Assembly (NCBI RefSeq): GCF_005239225.2
Contig: NC_133284.1
Location: 34,176,758-34,240,757, forward strand
Length of the DNA stretch: 64,000 nucleotides
Source of the DNA: Populus alba
Taxonomy: Eukaryota > Streptophyta > Magnoliopsida > Malpighiales > Salicaceae
Reading direction: 5' to 3'
Shown: positions 22,010 through 33,732 of the stretch, in pieces
Layout: every line of letters begins with the position of its first letter
Numbering within the stretch: the first letter of the stretch is position 1
Translations under genes and position numbers: made by a program
Notes under the pieces: generated by a model
Told to the model about the DNA's origin: nothing
Databases searched by the model: none
The model's input: the letters and a program-made list of their open reading frames with translations, nothing else

Positions 22010-22993
22010 CTAAAATTTTTACAAGTCTAGACTATGATCTAAAGCTCTTTTTGACCAAACAAATTCGATTTATTTAGGCTTACGCCTAAATTAAATTTAT
22101 TGGGTTTAGGCCCAAATTAAATTAAAACTCAATCCAAATATGTTTTATGGTTCTTACTTTAATATCCTTCTAACTAAAGGTATTTTAAGTAATTTTCATA
22201 TCAATTTTCCTAAAATATCCTTTGGATAAAGGACATTTAAGGTAAATTATACAAAGTCAGTCTATAAATAGACAACAAAGCCACCAAATCAAACATAACA
22301 AGCATACAAAAATAACAATAAGAAGAAGCACAAGAAGGACAACATACAAAGACTCAAGACCAAGCACAAATACTTGGAAGTTCTCTCAAAGAAATTCAAG
22401 TCCATCAAGAAAGTAAAGTATCAAAGTCTTTTCCTTCATCAAATCAATGAAACAACAAATTAAAATCTTTTCCTTTATTAAATCAAATCAAGTTAAGATA
22501 TCACATGGTCAAAGATTTCAAACTCTTGTGAATAATCTTCATCTTCATCAAAGCCCCTTTTTTCATCAAATCAATCAAGGAAGCAAAGAATCAAAATCCT
22601 TTCCTTTTTCAAATCAAATCAAGTTAAGATATCATATAATTAAAGTTTTCAGGCTTGTGTGGATAAACTTCATCATGTCAAGTCAAATCAAGTCACTCAT
22701 CAAATCCATTCAAGTTAAGATTTCACACGGTTAAAACGTTCAAGGTTATATGAATAATCTTCATTTTCATCATGTCAATTCAAATCAAGTTAATATTTCA
22801 CATGGTAAAAGTTTTCGTTTTGTATGAATATCTTCTCATCCAAAACAAGATCCAGATTTGACTGATGATTAGAGGATTTGTGCATGTGAAGAACACTTTA
22901 AGAGAGTTTCCACTTTTTCTAGTACTAAAGTTCAATATTGTAATTTTGACACTATTTTAATGTATTTTTAATACGTGAAATTTTTTGTGTACA
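22010..22993 (+). repeat. LTR of a decayed plus-strand gypsy element
   Basis: A TATA box (TATAAATA, 22263-22270) and a 3' end reading TGTGTACA (22986-22993) are followed by a primer-site-like TGGCACGCTTGGTGGGA, similar to the site after Athila/Tat-type LTRs. The 5' edge is not resolved. About 22380-22800 contains internal repeats of 'caaatcaa' and 'cttcatc' phrases that create spurious frames. Confidence 0.55.
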
Positions 22994-23400
22994 AATTTTT
23001 GGCACGCTTGGTGGGATACTCTTTTCCTCTCATCTCTCAAGTTAACAGATATACTATTCAAAATAGAAAACATGGAGCTTAAAAATAGTTCTCCGATCAA
23101 TTCTCAAGGTGTTGAAGTGGATGCTTTGTCAGCCACTCATCTAAGGAATCAGTCTAGAAATTTCAAGTTGACCTCTCCACTAAGAAAATCCTCTAGAAGA
23201 GAAAAGAAAGAAAAATATTTCCTCAAAATATAAGTTTGGAAACTCTCCCTTTTTAAATTTACAAAAAAGGATTGAGATTCCACCATAAGTCTCAAATCCA
23301 AGCATGCAATTGAAGTCTAGATTTCATTCTACGACTTATTCCAAAAAAAATATGAGAAGATTATTCATCCTCATCTAACTCTGACTTTTAAATGCTAGTT
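22994..23400 (+). mobile_element. Start of internal region (gag N-terminus) of the plus-strand gypsy element
   Basis: After the primer site, a frame beginning near 23071 (MELKNSSPINSQ...) runs to 23233. Position and composition suit a gag N-terminus, but similarity is too weak to be sure. The sequence stops at the solo LTR inserted at 23406 and resumes at 26051. Confidence 0.45.
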
Positions 23401-23405
23401 ATGGT

Positions 23406-26045
23406 TGTCATAACGTGTACAATGTTGAACGATGGGTCTTCTTTTTGATATGTGTTGAAAGGAAATGAGTTTTGGGTTTAATCATAAAATTATGATTATA
23501 AGTTTAGAAGTCATCACCTAGTATTATGGTCATTAGAAAACCTAATAATCTACGAGAGTCTGATTAAGAGAATAGTTGTGTAAGAGAAAGATGCATCATC
23601 CTCTATGCATCCTACCTAGGGTAAGTTGCATTGTTGTTTGATTGTTATTCTAAGTTGTATTTCTATCCATTGGTCTTGTTTAAGGTTTAAGGTAGATCTC
23701 TCTTTGTGAGGAATTCTCTACCTTATTGTGTTAAATCCTAACCATTCTAAGTGCCAAACTTATTTATTTCTTGGATATAGCTAAGTCCTAACATTTTGAA
23801 TAACAAAATAATTTTTATGGATTTTTTTGTACTTTGGTCAAACCCTGTAGGATAATCATAAGTTGATTACAATACTTATTTTGCATTTATAAAATATGAT
23901 AAAAATGATTTTATTTCTTTTTAGAAAATATACATGAAAAACTTTTAGGATGTGGTCGTATGTAGGATCTGTATCTTACATTGTAAATATACAACTTGAT
24001 ATTATGCAAAATTATTGGAAAAACATGCGGGGGTCTCACAAATGTTTTTAAAATGCCATTTGAAAATTTTGAATTTTTTAATATATTTTTAATTTTTTTA
24101 ATATTATTATATTATTATTAAATATATTGGACTTGACTCGGCCCAACCATTTGGGTTGGACCCAGTCAGGTCGGGTGGGGTCGATTAATGACTCATCAAA
24201 TCTATCTCTTTTTTTTCTGGGGGGCTGAACTTACCCCAAGCAACAAGTTCAACCCGACTTACATGGTTGCTGGCCTAGCCCAGCGACCATATGAATTCAT
24301 TATGCTGCATATAGAATGAATTATCATTTTGCATGCAGCAACCGTGATTAATGCAGTGAAAATGAAAAATGAGAGAAGAAGACTACCTGGCATGGAGGGT
24401 GTAGTTGCCGTCATTGGTCTAGCATGAGGATGGTGGAGGCATTGGTAGCTCACGGTGGGACTGGAGTTGTTGCCAGCAAGGAGGGATGGTTTTTATTGTT
24501 GGAAAAAGAAAATTGTGGCAAAGAGGGAAAAGTTTATAGTGGTTGCTCTTGTTGCCGGTGAGAAGATGAGTTGGTAAAGGAGGTTAAGTTGTTGTTATTC
24601 ATGGTGGTGCTGAGGTGGTGGTCGCTGAAGAAGTAGCAAAATGAGAGGAGAAAGAGACTGGTAGAGAGAAAAAGAAAAAACTAGGAAAAAAGCTGATTTT
24701 GTTTTTCAAACTTTAGCCTTTAATTTCTTCACTTTCAATGTCTGGAATCCACCTTTATTTATAGAGGGTTAAAGAGGAACACTTTATCTTTATTGGGGAC
24801 AAATCTTGGCCCATGATTTAATCTAGAAGGATCTCAACTATTGGCTTAAAGTGGTCATCATAAACTGTCAAATTTTGATAGTTAAAGGTTGTCTGAGTTG
24901 GTCTTTTTGGGGCGATATCATGGTAGCTGTGATGTCAATCAACCAGAAAGAACCATACCAGGATATAGTCAAATATTAAGTCATCATGGTGATGTGTCTT
25001 TTGTCAAATTTGGTTAAGAGAGAAAGCATTAAATGCATTTAGAAAGTAGCCATCGGAGCAACTTTTTCGAGAGAAAAAAAAAAAAAGTGATGAACAGTAA
25101 CTAGACGACATGTTGTCTAGTCCTTTCTTTTTTATTTTTTCTTTTTCAAGACGGTGTCTTTTTTGGCTTTTAAGGTTTTAATTTAGGAATTTGGTCAAAG
25201 TTCAATTTGGTCCTCCAACTTTTGATTCCTTTCAGTTGCACCCGTGATTGACCTAAAACTTTAAATTTTATACAATTTTGCCTCAATCGAACTTCAACAT
25301 CAACCATGAATTTTAGTGCCTTTTTTATTTTGATTCTTGGTCATGGATTTATACAAATTGACCTTCAATTAACTATTAAACTTTCAAATCTCTTTAATTT
25401 CACCTTTGATTTCGATCAATTTAGTCCCCCAAAGTTCGACACCTTTTTCATTTTGGTCCTTGGTTGCAAATTTCTTCAATTTAATCCTTAATTAACCATA
25501 AACTTTGATTTGTTGTAATTTTTACCCCCTGATTTGAACCAATTGACTTTATAAAAATTAAGTTTGGTCTTCTAAAATTCTAATTTTCTCAATTAAGCCT
25601 AAATTGGGCTCCCAAATTTAAGTTTTCACCAATTAATTCCTAATAAAATTAATTTGATTCATTAAAGTATAATTAGGTCCTTGCACTTAATTAAATCATT
25701 TAATCGGATCAAAATTGATTCTGAAACATAATTAAACTTTAAATTTGGCTCATGATTAAATCAAATAGGTATATTAAAAATCTAATTATGTTTATAGACT
25801 TAATTTTTATGCAAATTCATCCAATAATAATTTAATTTGACCTTAAATCTGCATTGTCTCTCCAGTTTTGGGTACAATTAGGATCTCAATTCATTCAAAA
25901 TTGTAACTTGATCTTCCTCTATATTTGAAATCCTCTTAACTTACTTTTGCCAAAATGTCAATCTTCTTGCTATTATTATTTATTTTTATATTTTAAAAGG
26001 AAAAAAGGTAAAATTTAGGGAATAACCAAAAAATGAGTTATGATA
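23406..26045 (-). mobile_element. Solo LTR, 2640 bp, with 5 bp target duplication
   Basis: Flanked on both sides by ATGGT (23401-23405 and 26046-26050), which shows an insertion reduced to one LTR by recombination. On the plus strand it begins TGTCATAACG and ends GAGTTATGATA, the reversed and decayed form of the ends of the LTR at 3242-5918. It has a minus-strand TATA box (24756-24763), a CAACCATTTGGGTTG hairpin near 24146-24160, and the end module with 'cacctagtattatggtcatt' near 23515-23535. Several differences at the ends look like C to T decay. It splits the gag of an older element. Confidence 0.88.
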
Positions 26046-26050
26046 ATGGT

Positions 26051-26850
26051 CATTAAGGAATCACTTTCTAAGGATCATGTCAATTAGATGTCTCTAGAAA
26101 TGAAGGAGTTGAAAAGATCTGTTAAGGAAAAGGGATGCTTAAATGGCCATGTTAATAGAGCAACTGAAAAAACAAAATCCACTTGTTGAAAGCACTCAAA
26201 GGACTAGAGATCTGTCTAGGAATAAAGCTCACCAATAACATTTAGAAAGCCAAGATACTCCTAAAAAGTAGCAACAACAAGAGTAACATAATCGAACAAC
26301 AGTGTAAAATGCCCTAAGGGACACTGCTAGATCATTAGTGGGCTAACTTACTCTTCAACAACTACAACATCTGATTGCTGATACTAATCATGCTCAATAT
26401 AAAGGCGCTCCTCAGTCCAGTCCCTAAAAGGAGTCACCTTTGACTGGTACACTCAGATTCCTGCTAGAAAGACAAATAGGTGGAACCAATTGGAGCGAGA
26501 GTTATTGACTTGCTTTTATGACACTTGGTGAACTGTAAGTTTGCTAGATCTTGCTTGTACTAAGCAAAGAAAAGAAAAGCTAGTCTTGGATTACATCGAG
26601 AGATGAAGGAACTTAGTCTTTACCTATAAGTAGAAGATAATTGAAGCCTTTTCCATAGACATGTGTGTCCATGAAATATGGTGAGAGTTGTTATATAGTC
26701 TCCAAAGGAACATGCCATTCACTTTTGAACAACTCGCTACAAGAGCCCATGACCTAGAGATCTAAATAGTATGGCATGATCATTCAAGTGTCCAAACTCA
26801 ACAACATAGACGATGTCTTTGTTTTCGCCAAGTAATGCTAATAGGTTTAT
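26051..26850 (+). pseudogene. Retrotransposon gag remnant
   Basis: At about 26430-26770 the plus strand gives 'FDWYTQIPARKTNRWNQLER', then 'KQRKEKLVLDYIER' and 'MPFTFEQLATRAHDLEI', the pattern of the Retrotrans_gag domain of plant gypsy elements, with several stops. It is probably the continuation of the element that starts at 22994, cut by the solo LTR at 23406-26045. No protease or reverse transcriptase follows, as CACTA-like sequence begins near 26860. Confidence 0.7.
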
Positions 26851-27513
26851 TAAACATACACTCTTTTCTTTTAGAAATGATTATTCAATAGTTGATTGGT
26901 TATCCGTAGTGAAAACTAAACCCAGGGGTTGTGTCAAAGTTGTTTAGGATGACAACGATGAATTACTGTGGGAGATAATGTCTTTCAACTTGGTGGGTTA
27001 GTTAATCCATATTGAGTTGCTTTGTCTAAAACTTAAATAGCGATGGATAGATAGGAGTTGAATGATGTTTTGTGCTCCAATGAACATACACAAGTCGATG
27101 AAAATGATAACAATAAAATCAACATACAAGATTGCGATAGAGATGAGGACGAGTCAATTGGTGAAGAAGAAGAGAATTCTCATTAATTTACACAACACGA
27201 ATGTGTAGTGCCATTAGCTATAATGTAATATTTATGGACAAAATTCACTTCAATGTAATGAAAATGATGTTAATTTATTATTAAATGATAAGGAATATTT
27301 AGTTTATTATTATGATGTGAACTAGTGTTATTGTGTTGTGTCTGCAATTGTATATTTAAGTATTTACGGGATGGATAGATAGGGAATACATATATGATTT
27401 GGCACCATACATTGTTTTATACTAATGAAAATAACAACAAACTGTACATTATATACGAGTATACCGAAGGAATATATTTGTCAGTATATTCAAAAGACTA
27501 TGAGAATTGTTCT

Positions 27514-29768
27514 TGTCGCACCTGACATCGCGACGGCCTTAAAAATAATTCTCGATTATGAAAAAAGAATAGATTATCTAGCATCTGGTTCTTTTAGGAG
27601 AAAATGTCTTGTTTAAGGAGTCGCCACCTGGTATTATGGTCACTAGGAATTCTAACTGGTCAACAGAGATTATATGGCTCGGGATTGGTTATGTAAAAGG
27701 GAAGATATTATCACCCCTTCAACATTCTGCCTAAGGCAAACTGCATTGCTGATTTTGTCTTAAATTGCTAAATGTTAATTAGTTTACACTATGATAATTT
27801 GCTTATAATATTCCTGACTCTAGCATCAGTGAATATTCAACTACGAATATCTCCAACTCTGGCGTTGATAAATATTGCATAACTATAAAATAAATTAGAT
27901 CAATATTTTTTATTCTCTACTCTAGTGCCAGTGAATAAATAAATAAAAATATATTTATTTTTAAGCATGCACATATTTTTTTTTTCTAGCTAAATAAAAT
28001 ACAATGAATAAAAATAATATAAATTTAAATCGGTATTTTTATTCTTGATCCTAGCTTCAATGAATAAACCAATAAATTTATATTATTTTTATTTATGTAT
28101 ACACATTTTTTTTTTTATATATTTTTTTTACCTTTTTTACTTTTCTTATTTTTATTTTTTATTATATTTTTATTTTTCTGGGACTAGGCCCAGCTTCGCC
28201 CACATGGGCTGGGCTTGACCCAGCCAGCTCGGCCACTGGCCCAAGCCAGTGGCCCTGCTAGGCAAAAGAAGAAGAAGCACGCGTGAAGTAAATTCACACG
28301 TGCATGAATAGTGTGAAGGTAATTAAATTACCTTCACACTGCGTTTGGAAGACTTAGAGCGTATTTGGCAGTGTGGTAGCGGTTGCTTTTCAAATAGCTT
28401 TTCGTGCCGAAATACATGCAAATGATGTTTTTTCATTTTTAAAAAATCATTTTTGACATCAAAAACAATCCAAAAAGTACAAACCACACTCAATTTTAGC
28501 AAAAAACAAAATCAAAATTTGATGAAACGCAGGTACAAACGCAATGCCAAACGGATTATTAATTGAATGCATAGAATGGAAACTTACCTGTGCAGCGGAG
28601 AACGGCGCCGAAGACGATGGCGCGGTGGTTGTTTGCTTTTGTTTCCCGATGTAGCTCAAGTGTCTTTTGGATTGTTCTTTTTCTGCAGGCGCGAAATGGT
28701 TGCTTCTTTGTTTTTCCGTCCTTCTCTGTTTTCCTTTTTCCCCTTTGAGATTTTGTTTGGGAAGGAAAAAATTTTGGTCTCTGCTTTCGAATTCCCCTGC
28801 TCTGGACGAAGGCTAAGATGGTAAGGGTACTAGAACCGGGGGTTGGCTGGAACCAAGCTTCCTCGGGTTCTTTGCTTTGTTTTTGCTCTGGTTCTGCCTC
28901 TGTTTTTCTAGGTTTTTTTTTTTCTACTCCTCCGTGTTTTTTTCGTTCTTTCCCCCTGTATGCTTCCTTATTTTTCTCTGTTAGGCTCTGTGAATTTTTG
29001 TTCTCTACCGTTCTAGGTCTCCAGTGGCTTTTCCGTTATGCCCTTTCCTCTCCCCTCCTTTTTTTCACGCGTGGACTATCTTTGGCTTTTATAGCCAGAG
29101 AACAATGTCATTTCTTCAAGCCATAAATTGTGTTAATTGCAGGTGTAATGGTGGGAGCGGTGGTGAGCGGTTCGCTTCAGTCAGGAAAAAGATGAACAGT
29201 AACGGGAAAACGGCGCCGTTTTTGGTGTTTAATGGCTATTTGCATTTTGGACCTTGAATTTTTGACAATTTCGTAATTAAGCCCCTAGTTAAATTGTAAT
29301 TAGACCTCTACATTTTGGCGCCTTTACAAGTTAATCTCTGGACTTTAATCTGTTGCCATTATGCCCCCAATTAACCCCAAACTTTGGTATTTTTTCAATT
29401 AAGCCCCTGATTTCATTAATTAAATTAATTCCAAGTTCAATTAAGTCTAAAAACTTATCAATTCTCCAATCCAATTAAAACCCTTGATTGGATGAATTAA
29501 ATTAATTTCAAGTTTAATTAAGTTTCAAAACTTGTCAATTCTCCAATTAAAACCTTGATTGGATGAATTAAACAAGTCAAAAATTTAATTAAATCTTTAA
29601 ACTTCCAATCATGTTGTCTTTAACCCAAATTTTAATTCATTCTTCATTTATTTCATTTTACTTGTTTTTCCAACATTATTTTTTTTTTTTCATCATTTTT
29701 TTCCTTTTCAGTAAATAAAAAATAATAATAATAATTAAAATAAAATGATAAAAAATTAAGTTATGATA
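27514..29768 (-). mobile_element. Solo LTR, 2255 bp, with 5 bp target duplication
   Basis: GTTCT is present on both sides (27509-27513 and 29769-29773). On the plus strand the ends are TGTCGCACCTGAC and AAGTTATGATA, the reversed form of the LTR ends at 3242-5918. Inside are the 'ggagtcgccacctggtatta' module (about 27619-27638), a GC-rich CCCAGC/GCTGGG block (28185-28260), a palindrome at 28311-28339, a MITE-like insert (about 28355-28560), a minus-strand TATA-like box (29087-29093) and an ACGGCGCCGT palindrome near 29208. Two pyrimidine-rich open frames (28567-29126) are part of the LTR and not genes. Confidence 0.88.
28311..28339. repeat. Perfect palindrome in the LTR
   Basis: Arms of 14 bp (GTGTGAAGGTAATT and its complement) around one A. 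An imperfect inverted repeat (CACGCGTGAA/TTCACACGTG) stands just before it at 28279-28302. Position within the LTR corresponds to the palindrome cluster at 4708-4897, although the sequences differ. Confidence 0.9.
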
Positions 29769-29773
29769 GTTCT

Positions 29774-30090
29774 CGTTCACCCTGGCACTATTCATGATGT
29801 TCATTACATACGGGTATGCTGATAGAATATATTTATTGGTACATTCCAAAGACAATGAGAACTATTCCCCTTCACCATCGCATTGTTCACGATGTTCATT
29901 ACATACGGGTAAACTAACTGAATATGTTCGTCAGTATATTCCAGAGACCGTGAGAACTATTCCTCTTCTTCCTAGCACTATTTATGATTTTCATTGCATA
30001 CGATATACATATAGAATGCGCTCGTCAATATATTCTAAAGACCATAAGAACTATTTACTTCTTAATGCGATGATAATTAATGATCTTTGA
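29774..30090 (+). repeat. ~93 bp tandem repeats within the CACTA fragment
   Basis: Three units start at about 29811, 29905 and 29998 with CATACG and contain 'tatattcca(g/a)aga' and 'gagaactatt'. A fourth, partial unit lies before the solo LTR at about 27450-27513. Because 93 is a multiple of three, the repeat leaves an open frame of 98 codons, which is a repeat artefact. Confidence 0.8.
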
Positions 30091-31190
30091 ATGTTTAATT
30101 TTTTTTCAATGGAATCACCAATGAAATGAAAACTCATTGGTAATAGTTTGAAGGCTTTCTGAAAATTTTCATGCAAGTTGAAAATTTTCATTTGGCTTTA
30201 CAAACAGAATCACAAATGAAAATATTAAAAATATTAGTATTTAATTGCATGTCAGTAAAAACTAAAATAAAATACCAAAATCATGATAAACAAGGCTTCA
30301 TCTTCTTCTTCCTTCTTCTCTCACACACCCGTTTCTATCTCTATCTCTTCTCCCTCTCCTTCTCACCCGAAATCAAGCATTATGTTCTAAAGTAATCCTA
30401 AGGTATGTTATCTTTCTTCATTTTGCTTCTTATTTTTCTTATTTTTGGTTTATTAACAATGTCTTTTCTTTTTTCCATTTTTTTTAATTAAGAGCCAAAA
30501 TAAAGCATGCCATTAAGATAGTTATTTTCCTTTCCTATTTCTTCTTTTTGTGTGTTTTTTCATTATTTTTTTATTTTTTCATTATTTTTGTTCAATTTTA
30601 TCTTCTTCATAATTTTTTGAATTAATAAATGACATGAATTTTAGTTTTTATTGAAATATTTTTTGCATTATTTTATTGAATTTTAGTTAATTTGTTTTTC
30701 AAAGTTGTTGTTCAATTTCAATTAAATATGTATGATTAATTTTAATTATTATTTTATTTTTAATCCATTTAGCATAAATCTTATTGTAAATTTAAGATTA
30801 AAAATATTTTAACTTAGAAATAATTTTCTTGAATTTTAGTTGTTATTTTAATAATTTTTGCATTATTTTGTTGAATTTTATTTGTTTTTTTTTTTTTCAA
30901 TTTTGTTGTTCAATTTCATTTAAATGTGTAGGATTAATTTAAATTATTATTAGGAATTTTTGTAAATTTAGAATAATTTACTATAAATCTAAGATTAAAA
31001 ATATTATTATGTAGAAATAAAGATTTTCTATGAAATTGAATTATACTAAATCGTTATAAGAAATTGAATAAAATCAACTTGTGTATTTTGATGTTTAAAA
31101 TTTTGGGTAGTCTCATGTAAAAGGGAGATGCTGCCAAATGTTTTTTAAAAGATAGGAATCATTTGATTTTTTTTATCCGTTAATTTGTGT
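30091..31190. other. Non-coding part of the CACTA fragment
   Basis: T-rich sequence with no frame I recognise. A pyrimidine-rich block (30298-30365) resembles a transcript leader. About 30590-30760 and 30835-30985 share phrases such as 'ttgaattttagtt' and 'ttcaatttca', an imperfect internal duplication. Confidence 0.45.
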
Positions 31191-31194
31191 AGAT

Positions 31195-32330
31195 GCCTAG
31201 ATGAAAATCTATTGCACTTCGCGAGGACATGATCGTTGCTAGTTCTTATTATAGCGATGTTGATGACCATGAGCCATTAAGTGTTAATCAAGAATATGCA
31301 CCTGAGGTATAAGCATCAACTCATGACGCGCGTGCTTGTCAAGTGTGTTGTCGTAACGTCGAGGACGGGTCCCTTCATAGTGGAATCCATTTACCTGCAA
31401 GTACGAGGCCCAATGGAAGGATGACCTTTCAATGTAAGTTTGTTTTACTTTCACAATAACATGTTTGATAATTTTTGAAAAAATAATATCATTTAACGAA
31501 TGCAATTTCAAGTTTACAAACATTGAAGTTGCGAGAACAATAACATTAACCTTTAAATCGTCGATGGAAATTCTATTATTTCAATGGAGCTAGGTTTCCA
31601 TATGGAGAATCGGGACCAAGGTATTCACGGTTCCGTTACCATGCACACCGGTGGCTTAATTCCATTCGTTTTGCATACTAAATGGATGATATGATGTTTT
31701 TTATTACATATATTTTATTACAGGCTACGGTTCTTGGACGCGAGCCAAGCCTGATAAAGCTTTTTATTGAAACGTATGTACGGAGTGATAACCTTCAAAA
31801 AAAGGTGCAATAGTTCGTTGATAGCTGAGCTCAATATTTTGTGGTATGTTGGTTTTCAATCCTTTTTTTCTTAAGTTATTATTTTCTTAAATTTGATGAT
31901 TTTTTTTCTTTTCAGGATACATATAACAGCCGATTGAAGGAGAGATACGAGGACAATCCTTCTACTCATCCAGATATTGATTTAGATTTGTGGTTGGAGG
32001 TAGGATTCTTTAATGGACTCGATAGAAATTGAGTATGCGAACTCTCTAACACTACAACCGAGAACTTGTGAACGACCCATAGTGCTTCAACCGATGAATG
32101 TTCATAATTATTTCCGAGCATGCAAACCCAGAGTTCATGATGATGTTAGACCAATGGGTACAAGATCAAACAACCCATTTTAATGATAAATATGAGCGAC
32201 TCAATGTTGATTATGAAGATGAGATCACAGAGGAGTGGTTCATATGCACCCTCTGATTGTGCTCGCGATCCCAGCGATGACCAACCTCTTTCTTCTTCTC
32301 CAGCACCACCTCTATTTTAGATTTATTGTA
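31195..32330 (+). pseudogene. CACTA second ORF remnant (Transposase_24-like)
   Basis: Pieces in several plus-strand frames: 'KSIALREDMIVASSYYSDVD' (31206-31265), then 'SRLKERYEDNPSTHPDIDLD' and 'LWLEVGFFNGLDRN' (31930-32032), the last close to a 'DLWLEVGSSGGPDRN' type motif of plant transposase family 24. A third piece, 'MNVHNYFRACKPRV', is near 32100-32140. Stops and shifts separate them. No activity is possible. Confidence 0.6.
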
Positions 32331-32983
32331 TTTGAACGTACAGATGTTTAAATTTGCAACAAATATTTGATTTTTATACTAATTTATTTGATTTTAATTA
32401 TTTTTCTACTTTTATTTTATATATATATATATATATACTTGACAGCATTATGACAACACAACTCCATTGGTATATATTTCAGGAGAGTTGGAAAAAAATT
32501 ACTGCAAATGTCACTACTACTATTAACGCTTCAATGAAATTACAGGTGATATTTTGTTGGTGATATATTCTATTTATCGATGGATATATCGACAGGCAAA
32601 TAAAAACACCAATGATATTATATATGGTTTTTTTGTCGGTGATATGTAAAATTTACAATGGAATAAAGCAAGTAATTTTTTGGACGCACTTTATCTGTCT
32701 GTAAATCTATCGGTATCTTTATTACCAACGGACTCATTGGAGTTCATAATTTATCGACTAAAGTTTGTTGGACATACTGTTTCCATCCATGAGTTCATCG
32801 GTAACATACACACCAAAAAACAGCTAGTGTAAATACCGATAAAAAATTTTGTTAATAAAATTGTTAAATATTATAGTGTATAAAAGATATGTTTTGCCAA
32901 ACATTACTAAAGAAAGTTTAATGAAGGTGGAACCAACCAGATGAGGATCTTCTAATGAAAAAGCTAGGCCTGAGCATGATGAT

Positions 32984-33669
32984 TGTCGTATGTGGGCGAG
33001 AGGTGCTGGGACGTTGTTGGAGTAACCACTTAGTTGTTTTTTCTAGATTCGCTAGGAAACTTGGGTTTATTGGTTTTATCAGATATTATAAGGGTAAGGG
33101 ATTGGTTGCGACTAAGGAATGTATTAGCACTCATGGCACAACTTATCTGAGGTAAGCTGCTTTGTGCGGTTTAGAATGTGGTTTAAAGGTTTTTTATGGG
33201 TTCCTAACTGATAGTCTATTATTGGCTTAGAATTGGGATTTATTTATGTGAATAAATTTGATATTTGAGAATTTATTATGGGCTCATGCACCCAAATAAA
33301 TTCTTATGAGAAGGCTTTTCTGTAATTGATATTGCGGTAAAAAGAAAAAAAAAATACTCTCAATTAAAATCGGTGAATATTTAGAATAACTCTGAAAATT
33401 TTCTAGTCAATTCTTGATATTCAAATATCATCCTCACTCGTAGATCCAACATTCCATACTATAATATTGACCATTAATTTTCATGAATTAAAAAAATTAT
33501 GTGTTTGAAATATTGGACAAATTCTTATGGATCCAGTAAACTAGTTATTAAATCCAAAATAAATGCTAAAAAAACAAAATTGCCATGTACTTTATTTATT
33601 TATTATTATTTTTCTGAAAAAAAGATATGATTTTTCCTATATATTGTTTTGAGAGAATTGATCATATGC

Positions 33670-33732
<63 letters not shown>

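Larger units (their letters stand above)
26860..32878 (+). mobile_element. CACTA (En/Spm) transposon fragment with right terminus
   Basis: The right end is AAATATTATAGTG (to 32878); reversed, it begins CACTA. The left end is missing. About 26860-27190 looks like the C-terminus of a TNP2-type protein: 'VVKTKPRGCVKVV', then an acidic tail with 'INIQDCDRDEDESIGEEEEN'. About 31195-32330 resembles the second CACTA ORF (Transposase_24 type). Between them are four ~93 bp tandem repeats, the first split by a solo LTR (27514-29768). Near the right end (32540-32870) phrases such as 'atcggt' and 'accaacgga' recur, as in subterminal repeats of this class. All frames are broken. Confidence 0.6.

Noticed and set aside
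22447..22734. 95-codon frame rich in Lys, Ser and Gln
   Set aside because: Made by 'tcaaatcaa' repeats in an LTR, before the primer site; not a gene.
28818..29126. 102-codon hydrophobic frame (Phe-rich)
   Set aside because: Pyrimidine-rich LTR leader sequence; the apparent membrane character follows from T-rich codons.
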